DNA from: Paenibacillus sp. An7
GTDB taxonomy: Bacteria; Bacillota; Bacilli; Paenibacillales; Paenibacillaceae
Length of the DNA stretch: 64,000 bases
NCBI RefSeq assembly: GCF_009870785.1
Contig: NZ_WTWX01000013.1
Location: 1-64,000, forward strand
Direction: 5' to 3'
Part shown: positions 1-9,330 of the stretch, one piece after another
Layout of the letters: each line of letters starts with the position of its first letter
Position numbering within the stretch: position 1 is the first letter of the stretch
Made by a program: the position numbers and the translations under genes
Notes under the pieces: generated by a model
The model's input: only the letters and a program-made list of their open reading frames with translations
Told to the model about the DNA's origin: nothing
Database searches by the model: none

Positions 1-58
1 GGTAGAACTTCAGCCTTCCAAGCTGATAGCGTGGGTTCGATTCCCATCACCCGCTCCA
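1..58 (+). tRNA. tRNA-Gly (anticodon TCC), 5' end cut by the window edge
   Basis: The anticodon arm is TCAGC-CTTCCAA-GCTGA with anticodon TCC, followed by a T arm containing GGTTCGATTCC and an acceptor 3' strand CACCCGC-T with encoded CCA ending at 58. The acceptor 5' strand and most of the D arm lie before position 1. It is the last gene of whatever tRNA unit lies to the left, because a terminator follows at 73. Confidence 0.93.
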
Positions 59-72
59 ATCATTTAACGTAA

Positions 73-101
73 AGTCTGGTTCAGTAACTAGGCTTTTTTT
101 T
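73..101 (+). terminator. Intrinsic terminator after tRNA-Gly
   Basis: AGTCTGGTT (73-81) pairs with AACTAGGCT (86-94) using two G-T wobbles, with loop CAGT, followed by seven or more T. Confidence 0.75.
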
Positions 102-430
102 GTATATATAGATATTATTAAAGGATCATTAAGTGTATTACTGGTTGTATGCTTGTTACTAGATTGTACTTGCTTTTATGCAATTGCAAATAAATTTTGG
201 ATACATGGATTAACATATAAAAGCAATAGTTCAGCTTATCCACTGGTTGAATATTTCAAGAAAAACTCTAGAAATACGACAAGAAAAGCAGTATTTTACA
301 TTAAAAGTTACAAAAAACCTGTATTTTCTATCACAAAACTAAAGATTTTCACTGATTTTTATTGTATTATGTTATGAAGGTGTCTTTTTTTACGTAGAAT
401 TTGTAATTAGCAGGAGATAGGAGGATAAGC
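102..430. other. AT-rich intergenic region upstream of ppc
   Basis: About 330 bases without a supportable gene. A 74-codon frame from a TTG at 153 has no ribosome-binding site and a composition typical of random AT-rich sequence. The ppc promoter presumably lies near 330-400, but I see no clear -35/-10 pair. Confidence 0.5.
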
Positions 431-3223
431 ATGACAGAAATTATGGTAACCGCGAACAAAAGCAATTCTAACAACTTGTTGCGCCGGGATGTGCGGTTTC
501 TTGGTAATATACTCGGGGAGGTTCTCGTTCATCAAGGAGGTAACGAACTTCTAGACGTAGTAGAAAAAATTCGTGAAACCAGTAAGGCTTTACGGGCCGA
601 ATATACGCCAGAGTTGTATCAAGAATTCCTTAGTATGATCAAGCAATTAGATTCTGAGAAACGCCATCAAGTGATACGGGCCTTTGCAGTTTACTTTCAA
701 TTGGTGAACATTGCGGAACAGAACCACCGAATTCGTCGCAAACGTGACTACGAAAGATCTGCAGGAGAGACTGTGCAGCCAGGATCAATCGAAATGGCTG
801 TTAAGACTTTGAAGGAAAAAGGGTTTGAATACAGTGATGTTGAAGAAATCCTAGGTTCTCTTTCACTTGAGCTTGTTATGACTGCGCATCCTACGGAAGC
901 CATGCGTCGTGTTATTCTGGATATACATAAACGTATATCAGAAGATGTCATGCTATTAGATAATCCTATACTAACGCTCCGAGAACGTGAACAGCTGCGG
1001 GAGAAATTACTTAACGAAGTTATTACCCTGTGGCAAACGGACGAACTGAGAGATCGTAAACCAACTGTGCTTGATGAAGTAAGAAATGGAATGTACTATT
1101 TCCATGAAACTTTATTCCATGTACTACCGGATGTTTACGAAGAACTAGAACGCTGCTTGCATAAATATTACCCAGAGAATCACTGGCATGTACCAACGTA
1201 CCTGAAATTCGGCTCTTGGATTGGTGGAGACCGTGATGGAAATCCATCGGTAACTTCTGATGTAACTTGGGAGACACTTCGAGTACAACGTAAGCTTGCT
1301 ATACGCGAATATAAACGTATTCTAATTGAACTGATGGGGGTTCTAAGTTTTAGCACTAATATCGTAAACGTATCGGAAGAATTACTCGCTTCGATCGAAG
1401 AAGATCGAAAACATGTTGTCATTAAGAAATCAGAAATATGGCGTAATGAGAAAGAACCTTACCGTATTAAGCTTGCTTATATGATTACTAAACTAAGTAA
1501 TATTCTGGATGAGAGCACATTGGGTCAGCCGAACCGGTATGACTCACCAGAAGAATTAATTCGTGATCTGAAAGTGATCGATTGTAGCTTGCGTCATCAT
1601 TATGCTGACTATGTTGCAGATACGTATATCAAGAAAACGATCCGCCAAGTAGAACTTTTTGGATTCCACACTGCTACTTTAGATATTCGTCAGCACAGTC
1701 AAGAGCATGAAAATGCGATGATAGAAATTCTAGCTCATATGAATATTGTGGAAGATTATTCAGCGCTCAGTGAGGAAGAAAAAATTAATTTACTTGCTGG
1801 TTTGCTCAATGATCCGCGTCCATTAACATCATCTCACTTTAAATACAGTGAGAATACACATGAATGCTTGGAAGTGTATCGTACCATCTACCGGGCTCAA
1901 AAAGAGTTCGGAAAGAACTGCATAAATAGTTATCTGATTAGTATGACACGAGGTGCAAGTGATCTGCTCGAAGTAATGGTTCTGGCTAAAGAAGTTGGCT
2001 TATATCGTGTTGAACCAGACGGCACTGTTGTATGCTCCATTCAATCTGTACCTTTATTTGAGACTATTGATGACTTACATGCTGCGCCGCAAATCATGAA
2101 ACGTCTGTTTGATTTACCGGTATATCGCAGAAGTGTCCAAGCGAGAAATGACGTACAAGAAATTATGCTTGGATACTCCGACAGTAACAAAGATGGCGGA
2201 GTAGTTACTGCGAACTGGGAACTGCTTGTGGCGATGAATGATATTACGGCGATGAGTAAAGATTATGGAGTGAAATTGAAATTCTTCCATGGACGCGGAG
2301 GAGCTCTTGGACGCGGAGGAATGACATTAAATCGTAGTATCTTGGCTCAGCCGTCTCATACTATTGGTGGAGGTATTAAAATTACTGAACAAGGAGAGGT
2401 TATCTCTTCTCGTTACTCACTTAAAGGTATTGCTTATCGCAGTCTAGAGCAAGCTACATCTGCACTATTAACATCAGCAACCGCTGCTCGTACGGAGAAA
2501 GTCGATGAAAAAGAAGCAGGCTGGAAAGAAATCATTAGGGAAATTTCCGAAGTTTCACTGGAAAAGTACCAAGATCTTATTTTCCGAGACAAAGATTTCT
2601 TTAATTTCTTCAAAGAATCGACTCCTTTACCGGAGATTGGGGAATTAAATATCGGTTCTCGTCCATCTAAGCGTAAGAATAGTGACCGTTTTGAGGACCT
2701 GCGTGCGATTCCATGGGTGTTTGCATGGACACAGAGCCGCTACCTCTTCCCGGCATGGTACGCAGCTGGTACGGGCCTACAGAGTTTCTACCAAGGTAAG
2801 GAAGAGAACCTGAAGGTTCTACAAGATATGTATAATAACTATCCTTTCTTCAGTACCTTGATCGATACAGTACAAATGGCAGTAGCTAAAGCAGATATGA
2901 ATATCTCCAAACAGTATACTTATATGGTTAAGGATGAAGAAGTACGTAATCGGATTGTGGGACTTATTAAAGAAGAATATAAGTTAACCAAAGACCTATT
3001 ACTTAAAGTAACGGGACAACAAGAAATTTTGGATAACGTACCTGTTATTCAAGAATCGATCCGTTTGCGTAATCCGTATGTTGATCCGTTGAGTTATCTC
3101 CAAGTACAACTGCTTGCAGAGCTGCGTGAACTGCGTGAGCAAGACGGCGATGATGCGGAGCTGCTTCGTGAAGTGTTGTTAACCATCAATGGTATTGCTG
3201 CAGGACTACGAAATACAGGTTGA
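431..3223 (+). CDS. ppc: Phosphoenolpyruvate carboxylase
   Basis: This cytosolic anaplerotic enzyme carboxylates phosphoenolpyruvate with bicarbonate to give oxaloacetate for the TCA cycle and the aspartate family. The 930-residue protein is full length for the family. It shows the catalytic-histidine motif TAHPTE (about residues 151-156), the GGDRDGNP loop (265-272), the FHGRGG...GRGG phosphate-binding loop near 619, and ends in RNTG, close to the conserved C-terminal QNTG. ATG 431 follows an AGGAGATAGGAGG ribosome-binding site. It is a single-gene unit closed by a terminator at 3272. Confidence 0.98.
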   Translation: MTEIMVTANKSNSNNLLRRDVRFLGNILGEVLVHQGGNELLDVVEKIRETSKALRAEYTPELYQEFLSMIKQLDSEKRHQVIRAFAVYFQLVNIAEQNHRIRRKRDYERSAGETVQPGSIEMAVKTLKEKGFEYSDVEEILGSLSLELVMTAHPTEAMRRVILDIHKRISEDVMLLDNPILTLREREQLREKLLNEVITLWQTDELRDRKPTVLDEVRNGMYYFHETLFHVLPDVYEELERCLHKYYPENHWHVPTYLKFGSWIGGDRDGNPSVTSDVTWETLRVQRKLAIREYKRILIELMGVLSFSTNIVNVSEELLASIEEDRKHVVIKKSEIWRNEKEPYRIKLAYMITKLSNILDESTLGQPNRYDSPEELIRDLKVIDCSLRHHYADYVADTYIKKTIRQVELFGFHTATLDIRQHSQEHENAMIEILAHMNIVEDYSALSEEEKINLLAGLLNDPRPLTSSHFKYSENTHECLEVYRTIYRAQKEFGKNCINSYLISMTRGASDLLEVMVLAKEVGLYRVEPDGTVVCSIQSVPLFETIDDLHAAPQIMKRLFDLPVYRRSVQARNDVQEIMLGYSDSNKDGGVVTANWELLVAMNDITAMSKDYGVKLKFFHGRGGALGRGGMTLNRSILAQPSHTIGGGIKITEQGEVISSRYSLKGIAYRSLEQATSALLTSATAARTEKVDEKEAGWKEIIREISEVSLEKYQDLIFRDKDFFNFFKESTPLPEIGELNIGSRPSKRKNSDRFEDLRAIPWVFAWTQSRYLFPAWYAAGTGLQSFYQGKEENLKVLQDMYNNYPFFSTLIDTVQMAVAKADMNISKQYTYMVKDEEVRNRIVGLIKEEYKLTKDLLLKVTGQQEILDNVPVIQESIRLRNPYVDPLSYLQVQLLAELRELREQDGDDAELLREVLLTINGIAAGLRNTG

Positions 3224-3271
3224 TAAGTCATTAGATAACAAAACGAAATCATGACTATAGGTTTTTTAATT

Positions 3272-3307
3272 AACGGGGGATCTTGTAAAAGAGAACCCGT
3301 TTTTTTT
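3272..3307 (+). terminator. Intrinsic terminator after ppc
   Basis: AACGGG (3272-3277) pairs with CCCGTT (3296-3301), with further inner pairing of TCTT with AAGA, followed by a run of T. Confidence 0.75.
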
Positions 3308-3341
3308 GTGATATTTTTAATGGATTCTTCTATGAAATGGA

Positions 3342-3370
3342 TTGCATTTTAGGTGTACATCGATTACGAT
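3342..3370 (+). promoter_or_regulatory. Candidate sigma-A promoter of sigW
   Basis: TTGCAT (3342-3347) and TACGAT (3365-3370) are separated by 17 bases, 65 bases upstream of the sigW start. I do not find a good TGAAAC...CGTA element in this upstream region. Found by eye only. Confidence 0.4.
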
Positions 3371-3435
3371 TTGAATGATGTAGGTAAGCCAAATAGGGCG
3401 TTACGAAAGACCCATCAGCAAGTCTGGGGGAATAG

Positions 3436-4005
3436 ATGGTGGACAATTTAGAAAAAAGGTTGGTCAAACTCATACTAAAGGGAGATCAGCGAGCTTTTGC
3501 TGAGCTTGTTGAGTTATACAAAGACAAATTATTTCATTTGGCTTATCGTATGCTCAATAATCGGCACGAAGCAGAAGATATTGTACAGGAAACTTTTTTA
3601 CGGGTATACCGGAATATGGAGAAATATGATCCTGAACAGAAGTTTTCTACATGGATCTACCGTATTGCTACGAACTTGTGTATCGATAGGTTAAGAAGAA
3701 AAAAACCTTCGTATTCACTTGATGCGGAAATCGGTGAGCAGGAAGGCACAGATGGTTATGCCATGCTCCCAAGTGATGATCGGACTCCGGAAAGCGAAGC
3801 TTTGTTATCAGAGACACAACGGGTTATCCGAGATGCCATTGAAACTTTGCCAGCAAAGTATAAATCCATTATGGTACTGCGCTATTTGCAGGATCTTTCT
3901 TTACAGGAGATTAGTGAAGTATTGGACATGCCGGTAACAACCATCAAGACAAGAGTACATAGGGGTCGTGAGTTTTTACGTAAAAAACTTGAATATAAAC
4001 TGTAG
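3436..4005 (+). CDS. sigW: ECF RNA polymerase sigma factor SigW
   Basis: This 189-residue protein has the two-domain ECF layout. Sigma region 2 spans roughly residues 20-90 (ending in a basic RLRRKKP stretch), and region 4 spans about 130-185 with a helix-turn-helix around LQEISEVLDMPVTTIKTRVH. The next gene is the zinc-type anti-sigma factor RsiW, and cdaA-cdaR-glmM follow, which is the SigW neighbourhood. In Bacillus, SigW directs the cell-envelope and antimicrobial stress regulon. A G-rich stretch precedes ATG 3436. The 149-base gap to rsiW contains its own sigma-W-like promoter, an unusual arrangement (see findings). Confidence 0.93.
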   Translation: MVDNLEKRLVKLILKGDQRAFAELVELYKDKLFHLAYRMLNNRHEAEDIVQETFLRVYRNMEKYDPEQKFSTWIYRIATNLCIDRLRRKKPSYSLDAEIGEQEGTDGYAMLPSDDRTPESEALLSETQRVIRDAIETLPAKYKSIMVLRYLQDLSLQEISEVLDMPVTTIKTRVHRGREFLRKKLEYKL

Positions 4006-4031
4006 GTTGTTTTGTTATTTTTAAAATTTAA

Positions 4032-4058
4032 TGAAACGATCTTGATCCTCACTGCGTA
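4032..4058 (+). promoter_or_regulatory. Sigma-W-type promoter in front of rsiW
   Basis: TGAAAC (4032-4037), a 17-base spacer and CGTA (4055-4058, followed by TA) match the ECF sigma-W consensus at both elements. It lies after the sigW stop codon and 97 bases before the rsiW ATG, so it would transcribe rsiW without sigW. Confidence 0.6.
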
Positions 4059-4154
4059 TAACATGAAAATGAGTCTTATGTTTAATACGTAGTTACGCAA
4101 ACAAGTTAGGATAGACGTGAGACTTCATAGATCTTGAGGAAAGGATATGCTCAT

Positions 4155-4772
4155 ATGGATTGCAATGAAATCACCTCTTTAATGCATGAATATTTAGATG
4201 ATGAACTTTCGACGCCCCAGAAAAAGGGACTCGAGAATCATTTATCGATGTGTCCTGACTGCCGCATGCTTTTTAAAGAGTTAGAACAGACGGATATGCT
4301 ACTATATGCTATGAAACATTATTCCCCGTCTGCTTCAGATGAGCTGACTGATCGGATCATGAGTGCTGTACCACAACCGAAGAAGCAGCAACCTTGGCTG
4401 AAATGGGTGAAGCGACATCCTGCATTTACTGCTGCTGCTGTATTTTTGTTAGTTATGTTGTCCAGTACTCTTAGCTTCTGGGATCAGAGCGATCAGCTGA
4501 TCGTTAAAGGCAATGATCTGGATCAAATCGTAATTGAAGGGAATAATGTTATTATTCCAGAAGGTAAGTCTATAAACGGCGATTTAACCGTGGAAAATGG
4601 AACAGCTCAGATATATGGTAACGTAGAAGGAAATCTTACGGTTATTGATGGATCTTACAATATGCAAGCTTCTACAGCACATGTTTCCGGGCAGATCAAG
4701 AGCATAGACCAGGCACTGGATTGGATTTGGTATAAGGTAACAAACATCATGTCTGTTGTAGCATATCGCTAA
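4155..4772 (+). CDS. rsiW: Anti-sigma-W factor RsiW
   Basis: This 205-residue single-pass membrane protein holds SigW inactive until regulated proteolysis releases it. The N-terminal zinc anti-sigma domain has H-x3-C-x2-C (HLSMCPDC, about residues 30-37). A transmembrane helix lies at about 94-116. The extracytoplasmic tail is rich in short beta repeats (NGDLTVENG, EGNLTVIDG) and ends in a LDWIWYKV segment. From memory, Bacillus RsiW has the same tail pattern. ATG 4155 is chosen over the upstream in-frame TTG at 4134 because AGGAAAGGA (4137-4145) is correctly spaced from it and overlaps the earlier start. Confidence 0.9.
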   Translation: MDCNEITSLMHEYLDDELSTPQKKGLENHLSMCPDCRMLFKELEQTDMLLYAMKHYSPSASDELTDRIMSAVPQPKKQQPWLKWVKRHPAFTAAAVFLLVMLSSTLSFWDQSDQLIVKGNDLDQIVIEGNNVIIPEGKSINGDLTVENGTAQIYGNVEGNLTVIDGSYNMQASTAHVSGQIKSIDQALDWIWYKVTNIMSVVAYR

Positions 4773-4819
4773 GAAGGTATTTATTGGTATTTGTTAAGCT
4801 ATATTTTATAAACATTACC

Positions 4820-4851
4820 AGGGCACCTCGACTGCGAGGGGCTCTTTTTTT
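4820..4851 (+). terminator. Intrinsic terminator after rsiW
   Basis: GGGC and CCTCG pair with CGAGG and GCTC around loop ACTG, followed by seven T. Confidence 0.8.
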
Positions 4852-5013
4852 CATAGAACAGGGCATATTTATAATAAATGGGTAATTTGATGGTTGCTCG
4901 CTTGCAAGTTGTACTTTAACGTTATAACCTAGATATAAAGAAGAACATACTATAAATACAACTTTAGATAGCGTGTAGCGTTTACTCTACAAGGGGATAA
5001 CGGGGGCAAAAGG

Positions 5014-5838
5014 ATGAACTATTTTGCGGACTTAACATGGCAAGAGTCCATTAAAGACATTATAGATATATTAATTGTAGGCTACATTATATACCAGATT
5101 ATCCTGCTTGTTCGGGGTACACGTGCTGTGCAATTGCTGAAGGGGATACTTTTACTTGTGGTGATTTGGGTTGTCAGTACCTGGTTTAATCTCTACACAT
5201 TAAAGTGGCTCATGAACCAATTCTTTACGTTCAGTGTGGTTGGTCTATTCATCATCTTTCAACCAGAGCTCCGCCGCGCACTTGAGCAGTTAGGACGAGG
5301 TAAATGGTTTAATCGGATTAGTGCAGATAATGAGGAGTTTAGCAGGTTTACGAATGAATTAATTAAAGCCATAAACTACTGCTCTCGCCGCAAGATCGGA
5401 GCTTTAATTGTCTTTGAACGAGAAACAGGGCTCAATGAATATACGGAATCAGGTATTAAAATGAATTCTGTGTTAAGTTCGGAACTGCTCATTAATATAT
5501 TCATTCCGAATACACCGCTCCATGACGGAGCTGTTATTCTGCAAGGGAAACAGATTGCAGCGGCAGCCTGTTATTTACCTTTATCAGAGAATCCTTTCAT
5601 TAGTAAGGAACTTGGCACACGTCACAGGGCAGCCATTGGAGTCAGTGAAGTTGCCGATGCTGTCGCCATTGTCGTATCGGAAGAGACAGGTCAAATTTCT
5701 CTAGCGATTAATGGTCAGGTGGTAAGAGATATTAAAGAGGAATCACTCATTTCCAAATTACATGAAGAACTTCGTCCAACTTCTACGTTAAAAGAGAAAC
5801 GTAACCCGTTCTGGAAACGGAAGGGGGGACGTCAGTAA
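5014..5838 (+). CDS. cdaA: Diadenylate cyclase CdaA
   Basis: CdaA condenses two ATP into the second messenger c-di-AMP, which controls potassium and osmolyte transport and cell-wall homeostasis. The 274-residue protein has about three N-terminal membrane helices (residues 15-85) and a cytosolic DAC domain with the catalytic DGA (171-173) and RHR (203-205) motifs. Its stop codon overlaps the cdaR start by one base, and glmM follows, giving the classic cdaA-cdaR-glmM operon of Firmicutes. In that operon CdaR and GlmM act as modulators of CdaA. Confidence 0.97.
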   Translation: MNYFADLTWQESIKDIIDILIVGYIIYQIILLVRGTRAVQLLKGILLLVVIWVVSTWFNLYTLKWLMNQFFTFSVVGLFIIFQPELRRALEQLGRGKWFNRISADNEEFSRFTNELIKAINYCSRRKIGALIVFERETGLNEYTESGIKMNSVLSSELLINIFIPNTPLHDGAVILQGKQIAAAACYLPLSENPFISKELGTRHRAAIGVSEVADAVAIVVSEETGQISLAINGQVVRDIKEESLISKLHEELRPTSTLKEKRNPFWKRKGGRQ

Positions 5839-7283
5839 TGGATAAATGGTTCAATAATAACAATTTTGCCAAAATATTGGCGCTCGCTGTCAGTCTTTTG
5901 TTATGGGCTATGGTTCATTCGAACGATGTTACACCGACACCGACAACAAACACTTCTATAGAACCTCGTGCGATCGATAATGTCAAAATTGAAGCCTATG
6001 GAATTGATTCGTCTAAATATGTACTGACATCCATGAGTGAAACGGAAGTAGAAATGCAGGTTAGAGGTCAGCGCTCTGTACTCACTTCTGTATTCACGGA
6101 TGAATATAAAGTAAGACTGGATTTAAGTAATGTGAGTCCGGGTACTACGACGCTTCCTCTTAGTCATGTGGTTCCAAAAGGCGTGGAATTTGTGTCTATG
6201 GAGCCTTCGAGCGTAACAGTTACGATTGAGGAATTATCGTCCCAAAATTTCGAAGTAAATGTGGTCACCACAGGAACCCCGGCAGATGGATATGCAGCAG
6301 GCACACCAGTTATTACGCCAAATGAACCTGTAAAAGTCACCTTACCGGTTAGTCAACTTGCTGCTGTCGGGAAAGTTCAGGGCACGGTTAATATTGATGG
6401 GGCAACTGAGAATGTAACTGAGAAAAAAGTGAAGTTAGCAGCTTATGATCTGGAAGGAAAAGAGATAGAAGGAGCGGTTATTGAACCAGCTGCAGTCTCT
6501 GTCGATATTCCGATAACTGAGGAGTTCGCTAAAGTTCCTTTGAAAATTAAGTATGAAGGTCAGCTCCCCGAAGGGCTTACTTTAGCCAAAGTGGATTCAA
6601 ATGTGAGTGAGGTAACGTTGTTTGGAAGCCAAGAAGCGATAGTAGGGATAGAGTCCTATAGTGGAGTGACTTTGGACCTTAGCGCTCTAACAGAGGCCGG
6701 CACAGAGACAATTAAAGCGGACTTGACGCCGCCCTCTGGTTTTGAGAAAATCGAGCCGAGCTCCGTTGTCCTTACGGTAACTGTTGTTGCATCGGATGAA
6801 TCGTCGATTAGCGAGAAATTAATTCGAAACGTTCCCGTTACTCTTCAGGAACCTGGGGGCAGTTTTACTGCGACAATAACTCGTCCCCAAAGTGCAAATA
6901 AAGATATAACAGTTTCGGGTCCGAGGGATATGCTGGATAATGTGGATGCTAGTGATATTAAACTTGTTGCGGACGCGAGAAACCTCAAGGAAGGTAACCA
7001 TGTAGTTGCGTTACAGGTAGAAGCACCTGATTACGTGACGGTTAAGTCTTCTTCGGCGGATCTTAAAATTTCCGTACAGGTGAAGGATGATTCGAAAGAA
7101 ACGTCTACAACACCGGTCGAACCTGAAACAAAGCCGGATGAAGATAGCAAAGTGGAAACTCCAGATCAAGGATCAGAAGAAAATACAGATACGGGATCCT
7201 CTGATGGGAACAATGACGAAACTACGGAAAGCGAATCAGAACAAAACGATAGCTCAGCAGGAGCTAATTTTTCATCACCGTAA
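5838..7283 (+). CDS. cdaR: CdaA regulatory protein CdaR (YbbR-domain protein)
   Basis: The 481-residue protein has one N-terminal membrane anchor (about residues 10-27) followed by about four extracytoplasmic YbbR repeats, and an acidic low-complexity tail (about 420-481) rich in Thr, Glu, Ser and Asp. In the known operon CdaR contacts CdaA and modulates c-di-AMP synthesis. Translation is probably coupled, since ATG 5838 shares its A with the cdaA TAA. The disordered tail looks like a wall-spanning linker; that is inference. Confidence 0.93.
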   Translation: MDKWFNNNNFAKILALAVSLLLWAMVHSNDVTPTPTTNTSIEPRAIDNVKIEAYGIDSSKYVLTSMSETEVEMQVRGQRSVLTSVFTDEYKVRLDLSNVSPGTTTLPLSHVVPKGVEFVSMEPSSVTVTIEELSSQNFEVNVVTTGTPADGYAAGTPVITPNEPVKVTLPVSQLAAVGKVQGTVNIDGATENVTEKKVKLAAYDLEGKEIEGAVIEPAAVSVDIPITEEFAKVPLKIKYEGQLPEGLTLAKVDSNVSEVTLFGSQEAIVGIESYSGVTLDLSALTEAGTETIKADLTPPSGFEKIEPSSVVLTVTVVASDESSISEKLIRNVPVTLQEPGGSFTATITRPQSANKDITVSGPRDMLDNVDASDIKLVADARNLKEGNHVVALQVEAPDYVTVKSSSADLKISVQVKDDSKETSTTPVEPETKPDEDSKVETPDQGSEENTDTGSSDGNNDETTESESEQNDSSAGANFSSP

Positions 7284-7341
7284 GCAGATATGAAAACGAA
7301 TTTTTGATAAAGATGATATAAAAAAGAGGGGTAAACAAACA

Positions 7342-8685
7342 ATGGGGAAATATTTTGGTACCGATGGAGTTCGTGGAGTTGCCAATAAAGAATTAACAGC
7401 AGAAATGGCCTACAGTATTGGCCGCTGTGGAGGTTATGTACTAGCTGGCGGAGTAGAACGTCCAAAAGTTGTGATTGGTATGGATACTCGAATTTCAGGA
7501 CTCATGCTGGAATCAGCTCTAATCGCTGGACTATTGTCCATCGGAGCAGATGTAATTCGTCTTGGTGTCGTTTCTACGCCCGCAGTAGCGTATTTGACGC
7601 GAACTCTTAAAGCAGATGCGGGAGTAATGATCTCAGCTTCTCATAATCCGGTACAAGATAACGGCATCAAATTTTTTGGTGGCGATGGTTTTAAACTTTC
7701 TGATGAGACAGAGAATCGCATTGAAGAGTTGATGGATGCTTATGAAGATGAACTCCCACGTCCAATCGGGGGTAATTTAGGTGCGCTTACCGTTAATGAT
7801 CAAGCGAAGTTTGAATATCTTGATTACTTGAAAACAACAGTTTCATCTCGTTTTGACGGACTGAAAATTGTACTCGACTGTGCACATGGTGCTGCTTATG
7901 AACTTGCTCCAAAACTGTTTGCAGACCTAGGTGCTGAAGTAATCATCATTGGTGCGGAACCAACGGGTCTTAATATCAATGATCACTGCGGATCTACACA
8001 TCCTGAAAAACTAAAAGAAGAAGTTCTGCGTCATGGTGCAGACCTTGGACTTGCTTTTGATGGAGATGCAGACCGTCTGATTGCTATTGATGAGACAGGG
8101 GCAGAAGTAGACGGTGACTTTATTCTGTGTATTTGCGGTGATGCAATGAACCGTGCAGGCAAATTAAAAGACGGAACCATCGTGTCCACGGTGATGAGTA
8201 ATATTGGATTCTATAAAGCAACTGAAAAATTAGGTCTTAAAACGGCAAAAACTGCAGTCGGCGACCGTTACGTGATGGAAGAAATGCGCCGTGGGGGATA
8301 TAACCTGGGCGGAGAACAATCCGGACATGTAATCTTCCTTGATTACAATACGACTGGTGATGGTATGCTGACAGGTATTCAGCTAGTCAATACACTTAAA
8401 GAGTCTGGCAAAAAACTCAGCGAGCTTAAGTCAATCATGAAACAATATCCTCAGGTTCTTGTGAATGTTCGTGTAGAAGACAAGAGCAAGTTTGAAGGAA
8501 ATAAAGGCATAGAAGAAGCTATTGTTGCAGTAGAGAACAAGCTTGGCGATAACGGCCGTGTCCTCGTGCGGGCATCTGGAACCGAGTCATTGATTCGTGT
8601 GATGGCAGAAGGTCCAGACCGTGACGAATTGGAACAATTCGTAGAACAAATCGCAGTTGTCGTGAAAAAAGAGCTTTCTGTATAA
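7342..8685 (+). CDS. glmM: Phosphoglucosamine mutase
   Basis: GlmM interconverts glucosamine-6-phosphate and glucosamine-1-phosphate on the way to UDP-GlcNAc for peptidoglycan. The 447 residues are typical for the family. The phosphoserine loop ISASHNP puts the active Ser at residue 100, the metal-binding loop FDGDADR lies near 238-244, and the C-terminal phosphate-binding loop reads [19 protein letters not shown] precedes ATG 7342. It closes the cdaA-cdaR-glmM operon, and the next gene supplies its substrate (GlmS). Confidence 0.98.
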   Translation: MGKYFGTDGVRGVANKELTAEMAYSIGRCGGYVLAGGVERPKVVIGMDTRISGLMLESALIAGLLSIGADVIRLGVVSTPAVAYLTRTLKADAGVMISASHNPVQDNGIKFFGGDGFKLSDETENRIEELMDAYEDELPRPIGGNLGALTVNDQAKFEYLDYLKTTVSSRFDGLKIVLDCAHGAAYELAPKLFADLGAEVIIIGAEPTGLNINDHCGSTHPEKLKEEVLRHGADLGLAFDGDADRLIAIDETGAEVDGDFILCICGDAMNRAGKLKDGTIVSTVMSNIGFYKATEKLGLKTAKTAVGDRYVMEEMRRGGYNLGGEQSGHVIFLDYNTTGDGMLTGIQLVNTLKESGKKLSELKSIMKQYPQVLVNVRVEDKSKFEGNKGIEEAIVAVENKLGDNGRVLVRASGTESLIRVMAEGPDRDELEQFVEQIAVVVKKELSV

Positions 8686-8703
8686 AACAATAAGCTTAAA
8701 AAT

Positions 8704-8745
8704 GAGCCTGCGAGACTAGTAACGGTTTCCCAGGCTCTCTTTTAT
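8704..8745 (+). terminator. Intrinsic terminator after glmM
   Basis: GAGCCTG (8704-8710) pairs with CAGGCTC (8731-8737), followed by TCTTTTAT. The loop is long and the T run modest. Confidence 0.65.
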
Positions 8746-8786
8746 GGGTATAAATGATGAAAATTGATGTAAGGTATAAAGCGCCA

Positions 8787-8815
8787 TTGCAAAACGTACA
8801 TGAGATGCATATAAT
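8787..8815 (+). promoter_or_regulatory. Sigma-A promoter of glmS
   Basis: TTGCAA (8787-8792), a 17-base spacer and a perfect TATAAT (8810-8815). Transcription would begin near 8822 and read straight into the glmS ribozyme. Confidence 0.75.
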
Positions 8816-8867
8816 GAGTTGTGTGATTCAGATACAGAAAGTGAGGATCGTGAGGTTACCATGTTTT

Positions 8868-9044
8868 AAAAGCGCCAGAACTTGTGCCAGCGTACGGAAC
8901 CAGTTGCTCTATAACAATTGGACGGATGGGCAAGTTGACGAGGTGGAGGTGTTCGGATTGTTCGGCGGGGACCTCCCGGTATTCCACCATACCGCTAATT
9001 CGAGTACGGAAAAGAAACAGGTGACTGTTTTTACAACGAATCGA
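8868..9044 (+). ncRNA. glmS ribozyme (GlcN6P-activated self-cleaving riboswitch)
   Basis: The conserved core AAGCGCCAGAACT is present, with the cleavage point between A8871 and G8872. It is followed by AAGTTGACGAGG, the TTCGGCGG...CCTCCCGG core, and closing stems ATTCG/CGAAT and AAACA/TGTTT around GGTGAC. Known biology: glucosamine-6-phosphate acts as cofactor, and cleavage destabilises glmS mRNA. It sits between a clear promoter and glmS. A 97-codon frame at 8754-9047 is only this RNA read as protein. Confidence 0.95.
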
Positions 9045-9330
9045 TAGGTGATTAAACTAAAATACTAAATTAGACATGCACGAGGAGAGCATCTTTGCAT
9101 AATACTACATGAGGTTGATATGCATTCATCGTGACATGAAGCGCTATAGAAAATACGGATTAGCTAAAGTAGCTAGGTGCTATGATTTCAGGACATGGTC
9201 TTAATAAAAGCTGTGAAATTTACCGTAAAGGGTTTGTCACCCGCATATCAGACAATTATTTCCTCATGCTTATTTTTGCAAACTATGCATTCAACTCCTT
9301 CGCATGATTTAAAATCGGAGGAATTTACCT

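Noticed and set aside
153..377. 74-codon frame upstream of ppc
   Set aside because: TTG start without a ribosome-binding site, composition of random AT-rich DNA, and no recognisable domain.
8754..9047. 97-codon frame before glmS
   Set aside because: It coincides with the glmS promoter and ribozyme; the sequence is explained as structured RNA.
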